DNA of 64,000 nt from JADLHS01 sp964561105 (GCA_964561105.1 CAZLOH010000032.1:1-64000); one strand, 5' to 3'; shown: positions 23,831 to 32,560, counted from the stretch's first letter. Made by a program: numbers and translations. The notes: generated by a model from the letters alone, not told the origin.

Positions 23831-24726
23831 AATCGGGCGCGACGGTTTTTCTCGTGGCGTTCCTCGCGCTCGCGGCGTCGTGGGGCGGTTTCGTGCTCGC
23901 GCCGCAATTGCAGATCGGCCGTACCGGCCCGGAGAAAACTGTTCCCGCCGAAGCCAGTTATCCCGTCGCGCGTTCCGGTCGGGCGCAACAGGGCGCGCAG
24001 GTGTACCGGTCGCTGGGTTGCGTGGCTTGCCACAGTCAACAGGTCCGTCAGACCGGGGTGCTGTGCGAAGTGCTCCTGGTCGAGGCGGGCACCAATGCCT
24101 CCGCCACCCTGGCCGAACTCGCAACCTTGAATCCCGCATTGGCCAGCAAAGCAACGCTGGCCAAACTGCCCGTCGTGATCACTAACACCGCCGACGTTGC
24201 GGCGGCCGCCCCCATCGTGAAGGCGATTGCGGCCGTAGGTGCCAAGGCGGCGGTGCAGGTGAGCGCGGTCGGACCGGACATCGCGCGTGGCTGGGGCCAG
24301 CGACGTTCGGTGGCGCAGGATTACGCCGAGGATGCGCCGGTCCAGGTTGGACTGCGCCGTTTCGGGCCCGATCTGGCGAATGTGGGTGCGAGCAAGCCGG
24401 ATGTGAACTGGCACCTGCGCCATCTTTACGCGCCCGCGGCGGAAGTGCCAAATTCAACGATGCCGCCCTACCGATTTTTGTTCCACCAACGCAAGATTGG
24501 CAATCAGGGCACCACGGGAGCGCTGCAACTTTCCGGCGCGTTTGCTCCGCCGGCCGGATACGAGATTGTTCCGACGGATGACGCGCTGGCGTTGGCGGCT
24601 TATCTCGCCAGCCTGAAGGTTGACGCGCCGTTGTTTGAAGGCCCGTTCACGGCGCCGGAGTCGCCCGCTCCGTCCACCAGCGCGCCGGCGGCAACCAACC
24701 AAGTGGTGATGGCGATCGCAAAATGA
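23827..24726 (+). CDS. CcoO-like monohaem cytochrome c
   Basis: The 299-residue protein resembles CcoO (FixO). It has an N-terminal membrane anchor (residues 6-24) and a cytochrome domain with GCVACHSQQVR (haem C65, C68, H69), GPDLANVG (180-187) and NSTMPPYRFL with a likely distal Met at 212. Unlike standard CcoO, an Ala-rich stretch of about 75 residues (76-150), including TNASATLAELATLNPALASK, is inserted between the haem motif and the DIARGWGQRR segment. The gene overlaps the CcoN-like gene by four bases and the next cytochrome gene by four bases, so the three form a tight unit. It is likely to be an electron carrier fed by alternative complex III. Confidence 0.85.
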   Translation: MKSGATVFLVAFLALAASWGGFVLAPQLQIGRTGPEKTVPAEASYPVARSGRAQQGAQVYRSLGCVACHSQQVRQTGVLCEVLLVEAGTNASATLAELATLNPALASKATLAKLPVVITNTADVAAAAPIVKAIAAVGAKAAVQVSAVGPDIARGWGQRRSVAQDYAEDAPVQVGLRRFGPDLANVGASKPDVNWHLRHLYAPAAEVPNSTMPPYRFLFHQRKIGNQGTTGALQLSGAFAPPAGYEIVPTDDALALAAYLASLKVDAPLFEGPFTAPESPAPSTSAPAATNQVVMAIAK

Positions 24727-25328
24727 GCGCCGAAGTAAAACATCTTCATCCGGAAACGGAGGCCGAGCCGACCACCACGACGCTGACCGTGCCGATGTGG
24801 CTGATGGCGGGGATGCTGGTGCTGCTGTTTCTCGGCGCCTGGTATTTCGATGCGCGTGGCGGCTGGTTTCAACCCAAGGTCTATGAACCGTTTGTTTCGC
24901 TCCCCGACCTCGAACGCTTCCAGCCGCCGAAATCGGGCGAGGAGTGGCGCTCGCGCGGTCGGGTGTTGTTCGACAGCAATTGTGCGCTCTGCCACAGCAC
25001 CGATGGCCTGGGCAAACCCGGGCAGGCGCCGCCGCTCGCAGGCTCGGAGTGGGTGTTGGCGCCCGGCGGCGACCAAATGATCCATATTCCGCTCGTGGGT
25101 CTGTCCGGTCCCATCAGTGTGAAAGGTCAGGAATGGAATCTGAACATGGCCGCCATGGGCGCCGCCTATTCGGATGAACAACTCGCCGATGTCGTCAGCT
25201 ACATCCGTAATTCCTGGGGTAACAAGGCTTCCGTGGTCACGCCCGAGCAGGTGAAGAAGGTGCGGGCCGACATCGGCGGGCGCACGCAGCCTTACAGCGT
25301 GGAAGAGCTGAAGAAGTTCGCGCAGTAA
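24723..25328 (+). CDS. CcoP-like monohaem cytochrome c
   Basis: The 201-residue protein has one membrane helix (residues 24-42) and a single cytochrome c domain with CALCH (87-91) and a methionine-rich distal segment (WNLNMAAMGAAYSDEQLADV). It lies in the CcoP position but has only one haem, while classical CcoP has two. The TM-domain layout is also similar to small membrane-bound cytochromes that accompany aa3 and cbb3 oxidases. It overlaps the CcoO-like gene (ATGA) and ends the plus-strand cluster; queG lies convergent 53 bases away. Confidence 0.85.
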   Translation: MSAEVKHLHPETEAEPTTTTLTVPMWLMAGMLVLLFLGAWYFDARGGWFQPKVYEPFVSLPDLERFQPPKSGEEWRSRGRVLFDSNCALCHSTDGLGKPGQAPPLAGSEWVLAPGGDQMIHIPLVGLSGPISVKGQEWNLNMAAMGAAYSDEQLADVVSYIRNSWGNKASVVTPEQVKKVRADIGGRTQPYSVEELKKFAQ

Positions 25329-25381
25329 TCCCGCCGCTTGCGCATCGGGTTCGACCGAGCCAATCCCCGTCTTCCACTCCG

Positions 25382-26431
25382 CTACCGGCGCGACTCGATT
25401 TGCTCGATCGCCCATCGGGCATGTTCGGCGATGAGTGGTTCGGCATCACGGCTGGCCTGTTCCAGAGCGGGCAGGGCGGTTTCATCGCCGACATTACCCA
25501 GCGCGACACAAACATTGCGCAGTAATCCCCGGCGTTTGGTCCGTAGGATCGGTGTGCCGGCAAACCTGGCCTTGAACCCGGCGGCGTCCAGTCGCAGCAG
25601 CTCGATCAAATCCGGAGTTTGGAGATCGGTGCGGGCGTGCGTTTGCATCAGACTTCCCGCACGGGCAAACCGGTTCCACGGACAGACCGCGAGGCAGTCA
25701 TCGCAACCGTAAATGCGATTGCCAATGAGCGGGCGGAGTTCCACCGGAATGGCGCCCTTGAGCTCAATGGTGAGATTGGAAATGCAGCGGCGGGCGTCTA
25801 GTTGGAATGGGGCGGTGATGGCCTGGGTGGGGCAGGCGGTGAGGCAACGGGTGCAGGTGCCGCAACGGTTCTGCTCCGGCGCGTCGGGTTCGAGTTCGAG
25901 CGTAGTGAGAATCTCCGCGAGAAAAATCCAGTTGCCGAGCCGGCGGCTGATGACGTTGGTGTGTTTGCCCACGAAGCCGATGCCGGCCCGTTGGGCGAGG
26001 TCGCGTTCCAGGATCGGGCCGGTGTCCACATACCAGAGCGAGCGCGATTCGGGGCCGCCACAGTCGTTGACGAAGGCGGTGAGTGATTTCAGGCGTTCGG
26101 CCAGCAGATCATGATAGTCCTGGAACTGGGCGTAGCGGGCGACGAGGCCGGTGTGAGCGGGGGAGTGCGGGGTCGGAGCCGGGTTCTGCGGCTCGCGTCC
26201 GGCGTCATGGCCGTAGCTCACCGCCAGGCAGACAACGGATTTTGCCCCGGCCAAAACGAGCTGCGGCTCACACCGTTTGTCCGCATTGCGTTCCAGCCAG
26301 GCCATTTCTCCGTGCCGGCGTTGGTTGAGCCAGGCCTGAAAATGGCCCGCGCTGGCCGGTGGCGTGGCGGTGGTAAAACCACAGTCATCGAAGCCCAGCT
26401 CGCGGGCACGTTGCCGGATGGCGGCTTTCAT
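25382..26431 (-). CDS. queG: Epoxyqueuosine reductase
   Basis: QueG reduces epoxyqueuosine to queuosine in the wobble position of tRNA, using a cobalamin cofactor and two 4Fe-4S clusters. The 349-residue protein has the DUF1730 N-domain with the catalytic aspartate region YVDTGPILERDLA, a ferredoxin-like pair of clusters (CGTCTRCLTACPT and CDDCLAVCPWNRFA) and C-terminal HEAT-like helices (VALGNVGDETALPALEQASR). Length and motif order are normal. It overlaps the 3' end of aroK by four bases and is cotranscribed with it on the minus strand. Confidence 0.94.
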   Translation of the reverse strand: MKAAIRQRARELGFDDCGFTTATPPASAGHFQAWLNQRRHGEMAWLERNADKRCEPQLVLAGAKSVVCLAVSYGHDAGREPQNPAPTPHSPAHTGLVARYAQFQDYHDLLAERLKSLTAFVNDCGGPESRSLWYVDTGPILERDLAQRAGIGFVGKHTNVISRRLGNWIFLAEILTTLELEPDAPEQNRCGTCTRCLTACPTQAITAPFQLDARRCISNLTIELKGAIPVELRPLIGNRIYGCDDCLAVCPWNRFARAGSLMQTHARTDLQTPDLIELLRLDAAGFKARFAGTPILRTKRRGLLRNVCVALGNVGDETALPALEQASRDAEPLIAEHARWAIEQIESRR

Positions 26432-26967
26432 CCGGGCGGAGCGACCACCGCACGGAAATGGTGAATCACCTGTTGGGCGACTTCGCGGACCGACCGGAAT
26501 TCGCTATTCACCAGCACGTCGGCCTGTTTGTAGGATTCCTCGCGCGCGGCGAGCAGGGTTCGGATCTTCTCCAACGGTTGCGGGTGCTGGAGCAGGGGAC
26601 GGTGGGACTGTTCGCGCACGCGGTGAAAGATTTTTTCGGGCGAAGCCCAGAGGCAGACGACGAGGGCGTGCTGCTTCAGGCTGCTCAAGTTGGCCGGGTT
26701 CACGGGCAGACCGCCACCGGTGGAGATGACGATGCCGTGGCGCAGGGCGAGTTGCGAAACGAGTTGTTGTTCCAATTCGCGGAACGCCGGTTCGCCGTTC
26801 TGAGCGAACAGTTCGGTGATGGACTTGCCGGTGCGGGCCTCGATTGACTCATCGGTATCGAGGAATTCAAAGTGCAATTGCTCGGCGACGCAGCGACCCA
26901 CGGATGATTTGCCCGTGCCCATGAAACCGATCAGGGCGAGGTTGACGATGCGGCGGTCGGCGATCAT
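26428..26967 (-). CDS. aroK: Shikimate kinase
   Basis: This enzyme phosphorylates shikimate at the 3-position in the common aromatic amino acid pathway. The 179-residue protein has the P-loop GFMGTGKSSVG, the shikimate-binding D-T-D-x-x-I-E (LDTDESIEARTGKSITELF), the FRELE segment and the STGGGLP motif, with the lid region in HRPLL. Length is typical. It is upstream of queG with an overlapping stop/start (ATGA), so the two are an operon. Confidence 0.95.
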   Translation of the reverse strand: MIADRRIVNLALIGFMGTGKSSVGRCVAEQLHFEFLDTDESIEARTGKSITELFAQNGEPAFRELEQQLVSQLALRHGIVISTGGGLPVNPANLSSLKQHALVVCLWASPEKIFHRVREQSHRPLLQHPQPLEKIRTLLAAREESYKQADVLVNSEFRSVREVAQQVIHHFRAVVAPPG

Positions 26968-27377
26968 GCCGGAGAAATAGCAAATTCAGGGATGGATCGC
27001 ACGCCGATTCTGACGCCTGAGACGAGTCCGCGCGGACTTGGTGCTGGAAAGACGGCGAGGGTGAGGTGGTGACAGTTTCAAGAATCAGGGCGCGCGGGAA
27101 CGAGCGGGAGCGGCAAATTAATGGAGGCAAGAAAATGAACGACAGATCAGCCCGGGTTCTTGCCTCCATCTTTTTGCCAATCGAGAGCATCAACCCGAAC
27201 CGGAGACTGCGGAGTGAACGGGCAAAAACATTCGTCTCGGTTACTTCGCGTCGCGTTGAGAGCAGTTTCCTCGCGTTCGATGCCAGCACAAGGAGCGCAA
27301 ATGGAAAGTTTGCGCGTGACTTATCCGCCGACATGCAAATACCCTCCGGCGTGGTTAACAAACCAAACAATTAACTT
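26968..27377. other. Intergenic region between aroK and the sulfatase
   Basis: No gene is supported. The region contains the first copy of a ~95-bp dyad-containing repeat (27097-27192). Small frames within the repeat, such as one beginning MEARKMNDRS, exist only because of the repeat sequence. The remaining sequence must include the aroK and sulfatase promoters, but no strong hexamers were seen. Confidence 0.5.
27097..27192 (+). repeat. Dispersed dyad repeat, copy 1
   Basis: The element begins GGAACGAGCGGGA, contains ATGGAGGCAAGAA (27121-27133) and its exact inverse TTCTTGCCTCCAT (27157-27169), and ends CTTTTTGCCAA-CATCA. A second copy in the same orientation lies at 31868-31962. The 13-bp perfect stem with a 23-base loop would fold in RNA or in single-stranded DNA. 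The element resembles a REP/MITE-like sequence; no transposase was found next to it. Confidence 0.8.
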
Positions 27378-29078
27378 ATGAAACATTCCATACAAAATCC
27401 CGGCTGGTCGCGACGACTTGGAGTCACCGCGCTGGCTTGCACGGTTGCGTTACTCGGAGTTGTATCATCACAGGCGGCGGACAAGAAACCCAACATTCTG
27501 CTCATCGTATCCGATGACACCGGCTACGGCGATCTTGGGCCTTACGGCGGTGGCGTCGGCCGCGGCATGCCCACGCCGAGCATTGACAAGATGGCCAAAG
27601 AAGGGATGACCTTCTTTTCCTTTTACGCGCAACCCAGTTGCACGCCGGGTCGCGCGGCCATGCAGACGGGGCGCTTCCCCAATCGCAGCGGCATGACGAC
27701 CGTGGCTTTCCAAGGTCAGGGCGGTGGATTGCCCAAGGGGGAATGGACGCTCGGTTCGGTGCTCAAGACCGCCGGTTACAAAACCTACTTCACGGGGAAG
27801 TGGCATCTGGGCGAGTCTGACTACGCGCTGCCCAACGCTCACGGCTACGATGTGATGGAACATGCGCTCCTCTATCACTGCAACGCCTACACGTACGGCG
27901 ACCCGACGTGGTTCCCGGACATGCCCGAGGAGTTGCGCACGATGTATAACAAAGTGACCCGCGGCTCATTGTCCGGCAACGCCGGCGAGACGGCGCACGA
28001 AGATTTCAAAGTCAACGGCCAGTACGTTGATCAGCCGGGCAAGCCCGTTACACTGCATGGCGTAACCTATCCCGATGGCGTCGTCGGGATTCCGTTTCTG
28101 GACAAATACGTGGAAGCGTCCGGCCTGAAATTTCTGGAGGACGCCGCCAAACACCCCGACCAGCCGTTCTTCATCAACATCAACTTCATGAAGGTTCATC
28201 AGCCGAACCTCCCGGCGCCGGAGTTCGAGCATAAATCCATGGCCAAGAGCAAATACGCCGACTCGATTGTGGAACTCGACACCCGCATCGGTCACATCAT
28301 GGACAAACTCAAGGAGCTGGGCCTCGACCAAAACACCCTGGTGTTCTACACCACGGACAACGGCGCGTGGCAGGACGTTTATCCGGATGCGGGTTACACG
28401 CCTTTCCGCGGCACCAAAGGCACCGACCGCGAAGGCGGCAACCGCGTGCCAGCCATCGCCATCTGGCCGGGCAAAATCGCCGCCGATGTGAGAAATCACG
28501 ACATCGTCGGCGGCTTGGACTTCATGGCCACCTTTGCCGCCCTCGCGGGCGCCAAACTTCCGTCGAAAGACCTCGACGGCCAACCGACCATTTTCGACAG
28601 TTACGACATCTCGCCCGTGCTGTTCGGCACCGGCCCGGATCCGCGCGAGACCTGGTGTTACTTCACGGAAAACGAACTGCTCCCCGGCGCGGTGCGTTGG
28701 CATCAGTTCAAGTTCGTGTTCAATCTGCGCGGTGACAACGGTGCCCAAACGGGCGGCCTTTCGGTGGACAGCAACCTTGGCTGGAAAGGTGCGGAGAAAT
28801 ACGTCGCCATTGTGCCACAAATCTATGATCTGTGGCAGGACCCGCAGGAGCGCTACGACATCTTCATGAACAACTTTACCGAGCACACCTGGATTGCGCC
28901 GGTGATGCAAGCGGAGTTGACGCGCGTGATGAAGACTTTTATCGAGTATCCGCCGCGCAAGCTGCAAAGCGAAGGCTACACCGGGCCGATCACCATTTCC
29001 GCTTACCAGAAATTTTCGTGGCTGCGAGAGGAACTCAAAAAGGAAGGTGTTAAAATCACGTTGCCCACCGGCAACTAG
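27378..29078 (+). CDS. Secreted sulfatase
   Basis: The 566-residue protein has a Sec signal peptide (cleavage probably after SSQA near residue 34) and the alkaline-phosphatase-like sulfatase fold. The active-site motif is PSCTPGRAA with formylglycine precursor C88 in the C-x-P-x-R context, so activation by a formylglycine-generating enzyme is expected. Metal ligands appear in the N-terminal NILLIVSDDTGYGDLG and in YTTDNGAW. The substrate could be a sulfated polysaccharide or a sulfate ester; the sequence does not say which. It is the first gene of the repeat-bracketed block of exported enzymes at 27378-31770. Confidence 0.92.
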   Translation: MKHSIQNPGWSRRLGVTALACTVALLGVVSSQAADKKPNILLIVSDDTGYGDLGPYGGGVGRGMPTPSIDKMAKEGMTFFSFYAQPSCTPGRAAMQTGRFPNRSGMTTVAFQGQGGGLPKGEWTLGSVLKTAGYKTYFTGKWHLGESDYALPNAHGYDVMEHALLYHCNAYTYGDPTWFPDMPEELRTMYNKVTRGSLSGNAGETAHEDFKVNGQYVDQPGKPVTLHGVTYPDGVVGIPFLDKYVEASGLKFLEDAAKHPDQPFFININFMKVHQPNLPAPEFEHKSMAKSKYADSIVELDTRIGHIMDKLKELGLDQNTLVFYTTDNGAWQDVYPDAGYTPFRGTKGTDREGGNRVPAIAIWPGKIAADVRNHDIVGGLDFMATFAALAGAKLPSKDLDGQPTIFDSYDISPVLFGTGPDPRETWCYFTENELLPGAVRWHQFKFVFNLRGDNGAQTGGLSVDSNLGWKGAEKYVAIVPQIYDLWQDPQERYDIFMNNFTEHTWIAPVMQAELTRVMKTFIEYPPRKLQSEGYTGPITISAYQKFSWLREELKKEGVKITLPTGN

Positions 29079-29177
29079 TACCGCTCAAAACCGTTCGAGA
29101 ATCACGCGGGTTGCTTCAGCGGAGGCGGCCCGCGAATTCTCGGGCAGCACTCATTCGCCAGACCAAATCAAAGAAAT

Positions 29178-29894
29178 ATGAAAGCATCACGCTTTTTTGT
29201 TGCCTACGCTCCCCTCGCCGCTGCAGTGGTGTTGACGGGCTGCGCCTGCAGTTCAATGCACAAATCCAGCTCGGACGTCACGGCCATTGACATCTGTCTC
29301 GAACCGGACGCCACCATGGTCCAGCACGCCACCGCCGTGAATGCCCGCCTGCGCGGTGTGTTTCCGGAAGGCTTCGCGCTGGATGCCTCGCATCGCCCGC
29401 ACGTCACGCTGGTCCAGCGATTCGTCCGCACGGCGGATCTGAATCGGGTGTATGCCGCCGCGTCCAAAGCCATCGCCCGGAACGATGTCACTCGTTTGAA
29501 ATTGGAAGCGTTCAAGTATTACTACATCCCGGACAAAGAGATCGGCCTTTCGGGCATTGTCATCAAGCCGACACCTGAATTGCTGAAGGTGGAACAGGAC
29601 GTAATTGACGCCGTCGCCCCGTTCACCGTCGCAACCGGCACGCCAGCGGCATTTGTCAGGCCCGACGATCCCGGGGTCAGCCCGTTGCTGATCAAATACG
29701 TGGAGGTGTTTGTTCCCGATCATTCCGGCGAGCACTATGAACCACACGTCACCACCGGCATCGCCTCCCGGGAATATCTGGACAAAATGCTGGCCGAACC
29801 CTTCGCCAACTTCACGTTTTCACCGGCGGGGGCGGCGGTGTATCACCTCGGTCCTTACGGCACGGCGGCCATTAAACTCAAACAATTACATTAA
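29178..29894 (+). CDS. 2H-phosphoesterase-like lipoprotein
   Basis: The 238-residue protein has a lipoprotein signal with the lipobox LTGC (C22), so it is probably anchored to a membrane facing the periplasm. It carries two HxT motifs, HVT at residues 75-77 (RPHVTLVQRF) and HVT at 190-192 (EPHVTTGIA), the hallmark of the 2H phosphoesterase superfamily (2'-5' RNA ligases and cyclic nucleotide phosphodiesterases). An exported member is unusual because most act on intracellular RNA or nucleotides. It might hydrolyse cyclic phosphates in the periplasm; the substrate is unknown. The gene follows the sulfatase by 99 bases in the same direction. Confidence 0.8.
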   Translation: MKASRFFVAYAPLAAAVVLTGCACSSMHKSSSDVTAIDICLEPDATMVQHATAVNARLRGVFPEGFALDASHRPHVTLVQRFVRTADLNRVYAAASKAIARNDVTRLKLEAFKYYYIPDKEIGLSGIVIKPTPELLKVEQDVIDAVAPFTVATGTPAAFVRPDDPGVSPLLIKYVEVFVPDHSGEHYEPHVTTGIASREYLDKMLAEPFANFTFSPAGAAVYHLGPYGTAAIKLKQLH

Positions 29895-30017
29895 CCCGGT
29901 GAGCCATTCCGCGATGGTTAAGCTTCGTTCGTGAACTACGCGGGCTGATTCGCGGTCCGTCCAGCCCGGATCAGCCTGCAAATTCACGAGCAATCGCCCG
30001 TTCAGCCGAAACCGGCT

Positions 30018-30743
30018 ATGAAACCAGTAACGCTAACCTTGGCGACACTTGCCCCGCTGCTGCTGGCGCTGGCCGGCTGTTCCACCGCCAGACCGGAACG
30101 ACCTGACCTTGCCGCTCTCAAGCGGCGGCAGGCTGAGGCCACGCCTGCCCGGGTCCTTGAATGGCTCGAACGCGGCAATGAACGATTCGCCACCGGACAG
30201 GCTGAACCGCGCGACATGCTGCACGACCAGCGCGCCACCGCCACCGGCCAATATCCGCTCGCCGCGATTCTGGGTTGCATTGATTCGCGGGCGCCGGCTG
30301 AATTCATTTTCGACGCGGGACTAGGTGACTTGTTTGACGCGCGCGTCGCCGGGAACGTTGCCGATGCCGACCTCGTGGGCAGCCTTGAATTCGCCTGCCA
30401 GGTGTCGGGCGCAAAATTGGTGGCCGTGATGGGCCACACCAGTTGCGGTGCGATCAAGGGCGCGATTGATGGCGTTCAACTTGGCAACCTCACCGGACTG
30501 TTGGTGAAAATCCAACCGGCCGTCGCCGCGGTGCCAAACACGACGGGCGATCGCAGCTCGAAGAACGCTGCCTTTGTCGAAGCGGTGGCGGAAGCCAATG
30601 TGCGGCTGACCGTGGAACGCATTCGAGAACTCAGTCCGACCCTGCGCGATCTCGAACGTGAAGGAAAAATCCGAATCGTCGGCTGCCTCTACCAGCTTGA
30701 TACCGGCCGGGTGCTGTTTCTGGACGCCACAAACCAAAAATAG
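30018..30743 (+). CDS. Beta-carbonic anhydrase, lipoprotein form
   Basis: The 241-residue protein interconverts CO2 and bicarbonate. Zinc ligands are visible as C87 and D89 in GCIDSRAPAEF and H140 and C143 in GHTSCGAIKG, with R91 forming the usual Asp-Arg pair. A lipobox LAGC (C21) after a hydrophobic stretch marks it as a lipoprotein, whereas most beta-class enzymes are cytoplasmic. The block of residues 60-215 covers the entire catalytic domain. It is the third gene of the exported block. Confidence 0.9.
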   Translation: MKPVTLTLATLAPLLLALAGCSTARPERPDLAALKRRQAEATPARVLEWLERGNERFATGQAEPRDMLHDQRATATGQYPLAAILGCIDSRAPAEFIFDAGLGDLFDARVAGNVADADLVGSLEFACQVSGAKLVAVMGHTSCGAIKGAIDGVQLGNLTGLLVKIQPAVAAVPNTTGDRSSKNAAFVEAVAEANVRLTVERIRELSPTLRDLEREGKIRIVGCLYQLDTGRVLFLDATNQK

Positions 30744-30759
30744 AATGGAAAGCCAGTTC

Positions 30760-31770
30760 ATGAAATCCATCCGCTCTTGCCTCCTCCCTGCGGTTCTCAC
30801 CTTCGCGCTGGCCGGTATCGTTGGCCTTGCCCATGCCGCCGACCCGTTACCCTCCTGGAATGACACGGCAGCGAAGCGGGCGATCATCGCCTTCGTCGAG
30901 AGGGTGACCCAGGCTGACTCGCCGGACTTCGTGCCCGTATCCGAGCGCATCGCCACGTTCGACAACGACGGCACGCTCTGGTGCGAGCAGCCGTTCTACT
31001 TCCAGTTCCTCTTTGCGCTCGACCGCGTGAAAGCCTTGGCCCCGCAGCATCCCGAGTGGAAATCTACCGAGCCTTTCGCCTCACTGCTCAAGGGCGATGC
31101 GAAAGCAGCTTTGGCCGGAGGCAACAAAGCCATCGGCGAAATCCTCATGGCGACTCACGCCGACATGACCACCGCCGAATTCGAGAAGATCGTCACCGAC
31201 TGGATCGCCACGGCCAAACATCCCAAGACCGGCAAGCCGCTCACCGAAATGGTCTATCAACCTATGCTCGAACTGCTCGCGTATCTCCGCGCAAACGGAT
31301 TCAAGACTTTCATCGTCTCCGGCGGCGGCATCGAGTTCATGCGCCCGTGGACGGAAAAAATTTATGGCATCCCGCCCGAGCAGGTTGTGGGCAGCAGCAT
31401 CAAAACGAAGTTTGAACTGCGCGATGGCAAACCCGTGCTCGTGCGCCTGCCCGAAATCAACTTTATTGACGACGGTCCTGGCAAGCCGGCCGGCATCAAC
31501 TCACACATCGGCCGGAGGCCCATCGCCGCGTTCGGCAATTCCGACGGCGACCGCCAGATGCTGGAATGGACCGCCGCCGGCCCCGGCGCGCGCCTGATGA
31601 TGCTCGTGCATCACGACGACGCCAGACGTGAATTCGATTACGGCGCGAAGTCACTCATCGGCACCTTCAGCGACTCGCTGATGGCCGAGGCGAACCAAAG
31701 CGGCTGGACCGTCATCAGCATGAAGAACGATTGGAAGCGCATCTTTCCGTTCGATCCGGCGGAGAAATGA
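30760..31770 (+). CDS. Exported HAD-family phosphatase
   Basis: The 336-residue protein has a signal peptide (MKSIRSCLLPAVLTFALAGI, predicted cleavage after AHA) and HAD motif I FDNDGTLW with nucleophile D68 and acid D70, motif II in KTFIVSGGG, and motif IV in AFGNSDGDRQM. The large cap between motifs I and II resembles phosphoserine-phosphatase-like members. The substrate is unknown. Start choice: GGAAAG 6-8 bases upstream supports the ATG at 30760; an in-frame ATG lies at 30745. The gene follows the carbonic anhydrase by 16 bases and closes the exported-enzyme block. Confidence 0.85.
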   Translation: MKSIRSCLLPAVLTFALAGIVGLAHAADPLPSWNDTAAKRAIIAFVERVTQADSPDFVPVSERIATFDNDGTLWCEQPFYFQFLFALDRVKALAPQHPEWKSTEPFASLLKGDAKAALAGGNKAIGEILMATHADMTTAEFEKIVTDWIATAKHPKTGKPLTEMVYQPMLELLAYLRANGFKTFIVSGGGIEFMRPWTEKIYGIPPEQVVGSSIKTKFELRDGKPVLVRLPEINFIDDGPGKPAGINSHIGRRPIAAFGNSDGDRQMLEWTAAGPGARLMMLVHHDDARREFDYGAKSLIGTFSDSLMAEANQSGWTVISMKNDWKRIFPFDPAEK

Positions 31771-31867
31771 TTCGATTCCGAACTTTGCGAACTGGTGGAT
31801 CGCTCGGTTTCACCAGAGCGTGAATGCCTCACCGAAATCGCCAGGAAACCATGTACTGGGCAAGATC

Positions 31868-31962
31868 GGAACGAGCGGGAAACGGCAAAAAATGGAGGCA
31901 AGAAGATGAACGACAGCGCAGCGCATTTTTTTGCCTCCAGCTTTTTGCCAACCACGAACATC
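31868..31962 (+). repeat. Dispersed dyad repeat, copy 2
   Basis: This copy starts GGAACGAGCGGGA and contains TGGAGGCAA (31893-31901) with its inverse TTGCCTCCA (31931-31939), then CTTTTTGCCAA and CATCA. It is in the same orientation as the copy at 27097-27192, differing mostly in the hairpin loop. The two copies bracket the sulfatase to HAD block. Confidence 0.8.
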
Positions 31963-32004
31963 AGCCTCAGCTCATAGCCGGTGGCAGTATGCTGAGGGCG
32001 AGGG

Positions 32005-32472
32005 TCAGATATAAAAGTCGAGGGCGGTCATGGGTTCTTGCTCGAGCTTGCGGGCGCGTTCGGCCAGGTCGGCAAGCGTGGTGTTCTCCAGGAGAGTGAC
32101 GATAGCCCGGCGGACCTCTTTCATGACATTCCGGATCGCACAGCGAGGTTCGTCCGGGCAGGAACACTTTTCATAGCAAGTCTCGCTCACACAACTCACC
32201 GGCGCGAGCGGTCCCTCGATATGGCGGATGATGTCGGCCAGCGTGATTTGCCGGGGCGGCTTGCACAGGCGATAGCCACCCGTCACGCCGCGTTTGCTGG
32301 CGACCATGCCGGCGGATTTGAGGTCGTTGAGGATTTGTTCGAGGAAACGTTTGGGAATGTTTTGCAGGCGCGAGATGGCTTGAATGGAAACGACCGAATC
32401 GTCTTCGACATAATCACGAGCCAGCACGAGCAGGGCGCGCAATGCGTATTCGCCTCGAACAGAAAGCTTCAC
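32005..32472 (-). CDS. Rrf2-family transcriptional regulator
   Basis: The 155-residue protein matches Rrf2 (IscR/NsrR/CymR) regulators: MKLSVRGEYALRALLVLARD at the N-terminus, the winged-helix segment ISRLQNIPKRFLEQILNDLK, the recognition wing KRGVTGGYRLCKPP, and a helical dimerisation region. Five cysteines in SCVSETCYEKCSCPDEPRC could bind an Fe-S cluster, although spacing differs from the IscR type. The start codon is GTG at 32472. Its promoter lies immediately upstream and is likely autoregulated. It is divergent from the DUF2061 gene. Confidence 0.92.
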   Translation of the reverse strand: MKLSVRGEYALRALLVLARDYVEDDSVVSIQAISRLQNIPKRFLEQILNDLKSAGMVASKRGVTGGYRLCKPPRQITLADIIRHIEGPLAPVSCVSETCYEKCSCPDEPRCAIRNVMKEVRRAIVTLLENTTLADLAERARKLEQEPMTALDFYI

Positions 32473-32478
32473 CGACGC

Positions 32479-32507
32479 AGTATGCTAATCACTATTTAAC
32501 TGGTCAA
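32479..32507 (-). promoter_or_regulatory. Promoter/operator of the rrf2-type regulator
   Basis: On the minus strand TTGACC (32507-32502) and CATACT (32484-32479) are 17 bases apart. The predicted transcription start falls near 32472, on the GTG start codon itself, which suggests a leaderless mRNA. The spacer contains TAGTGATT, a word that also occurs in the DUF2061 promoter. Confidence 0.5.
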
Positions 32508-32560
32508 GTATTTCTCTCCAGTCTCATTTCAACCATGAGGGACGCGAAAATGAACATACA

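Noticed and set aside
21971..24154. A long minus-strand open frame opposite the CcoN-like and CcoO-like genes
   Set aside because: The product is a low-complexity Gln/Arg/Pro-rich sequence and the plus strand holds overlapping genes with clear motifs, so this is an antisense artefact.
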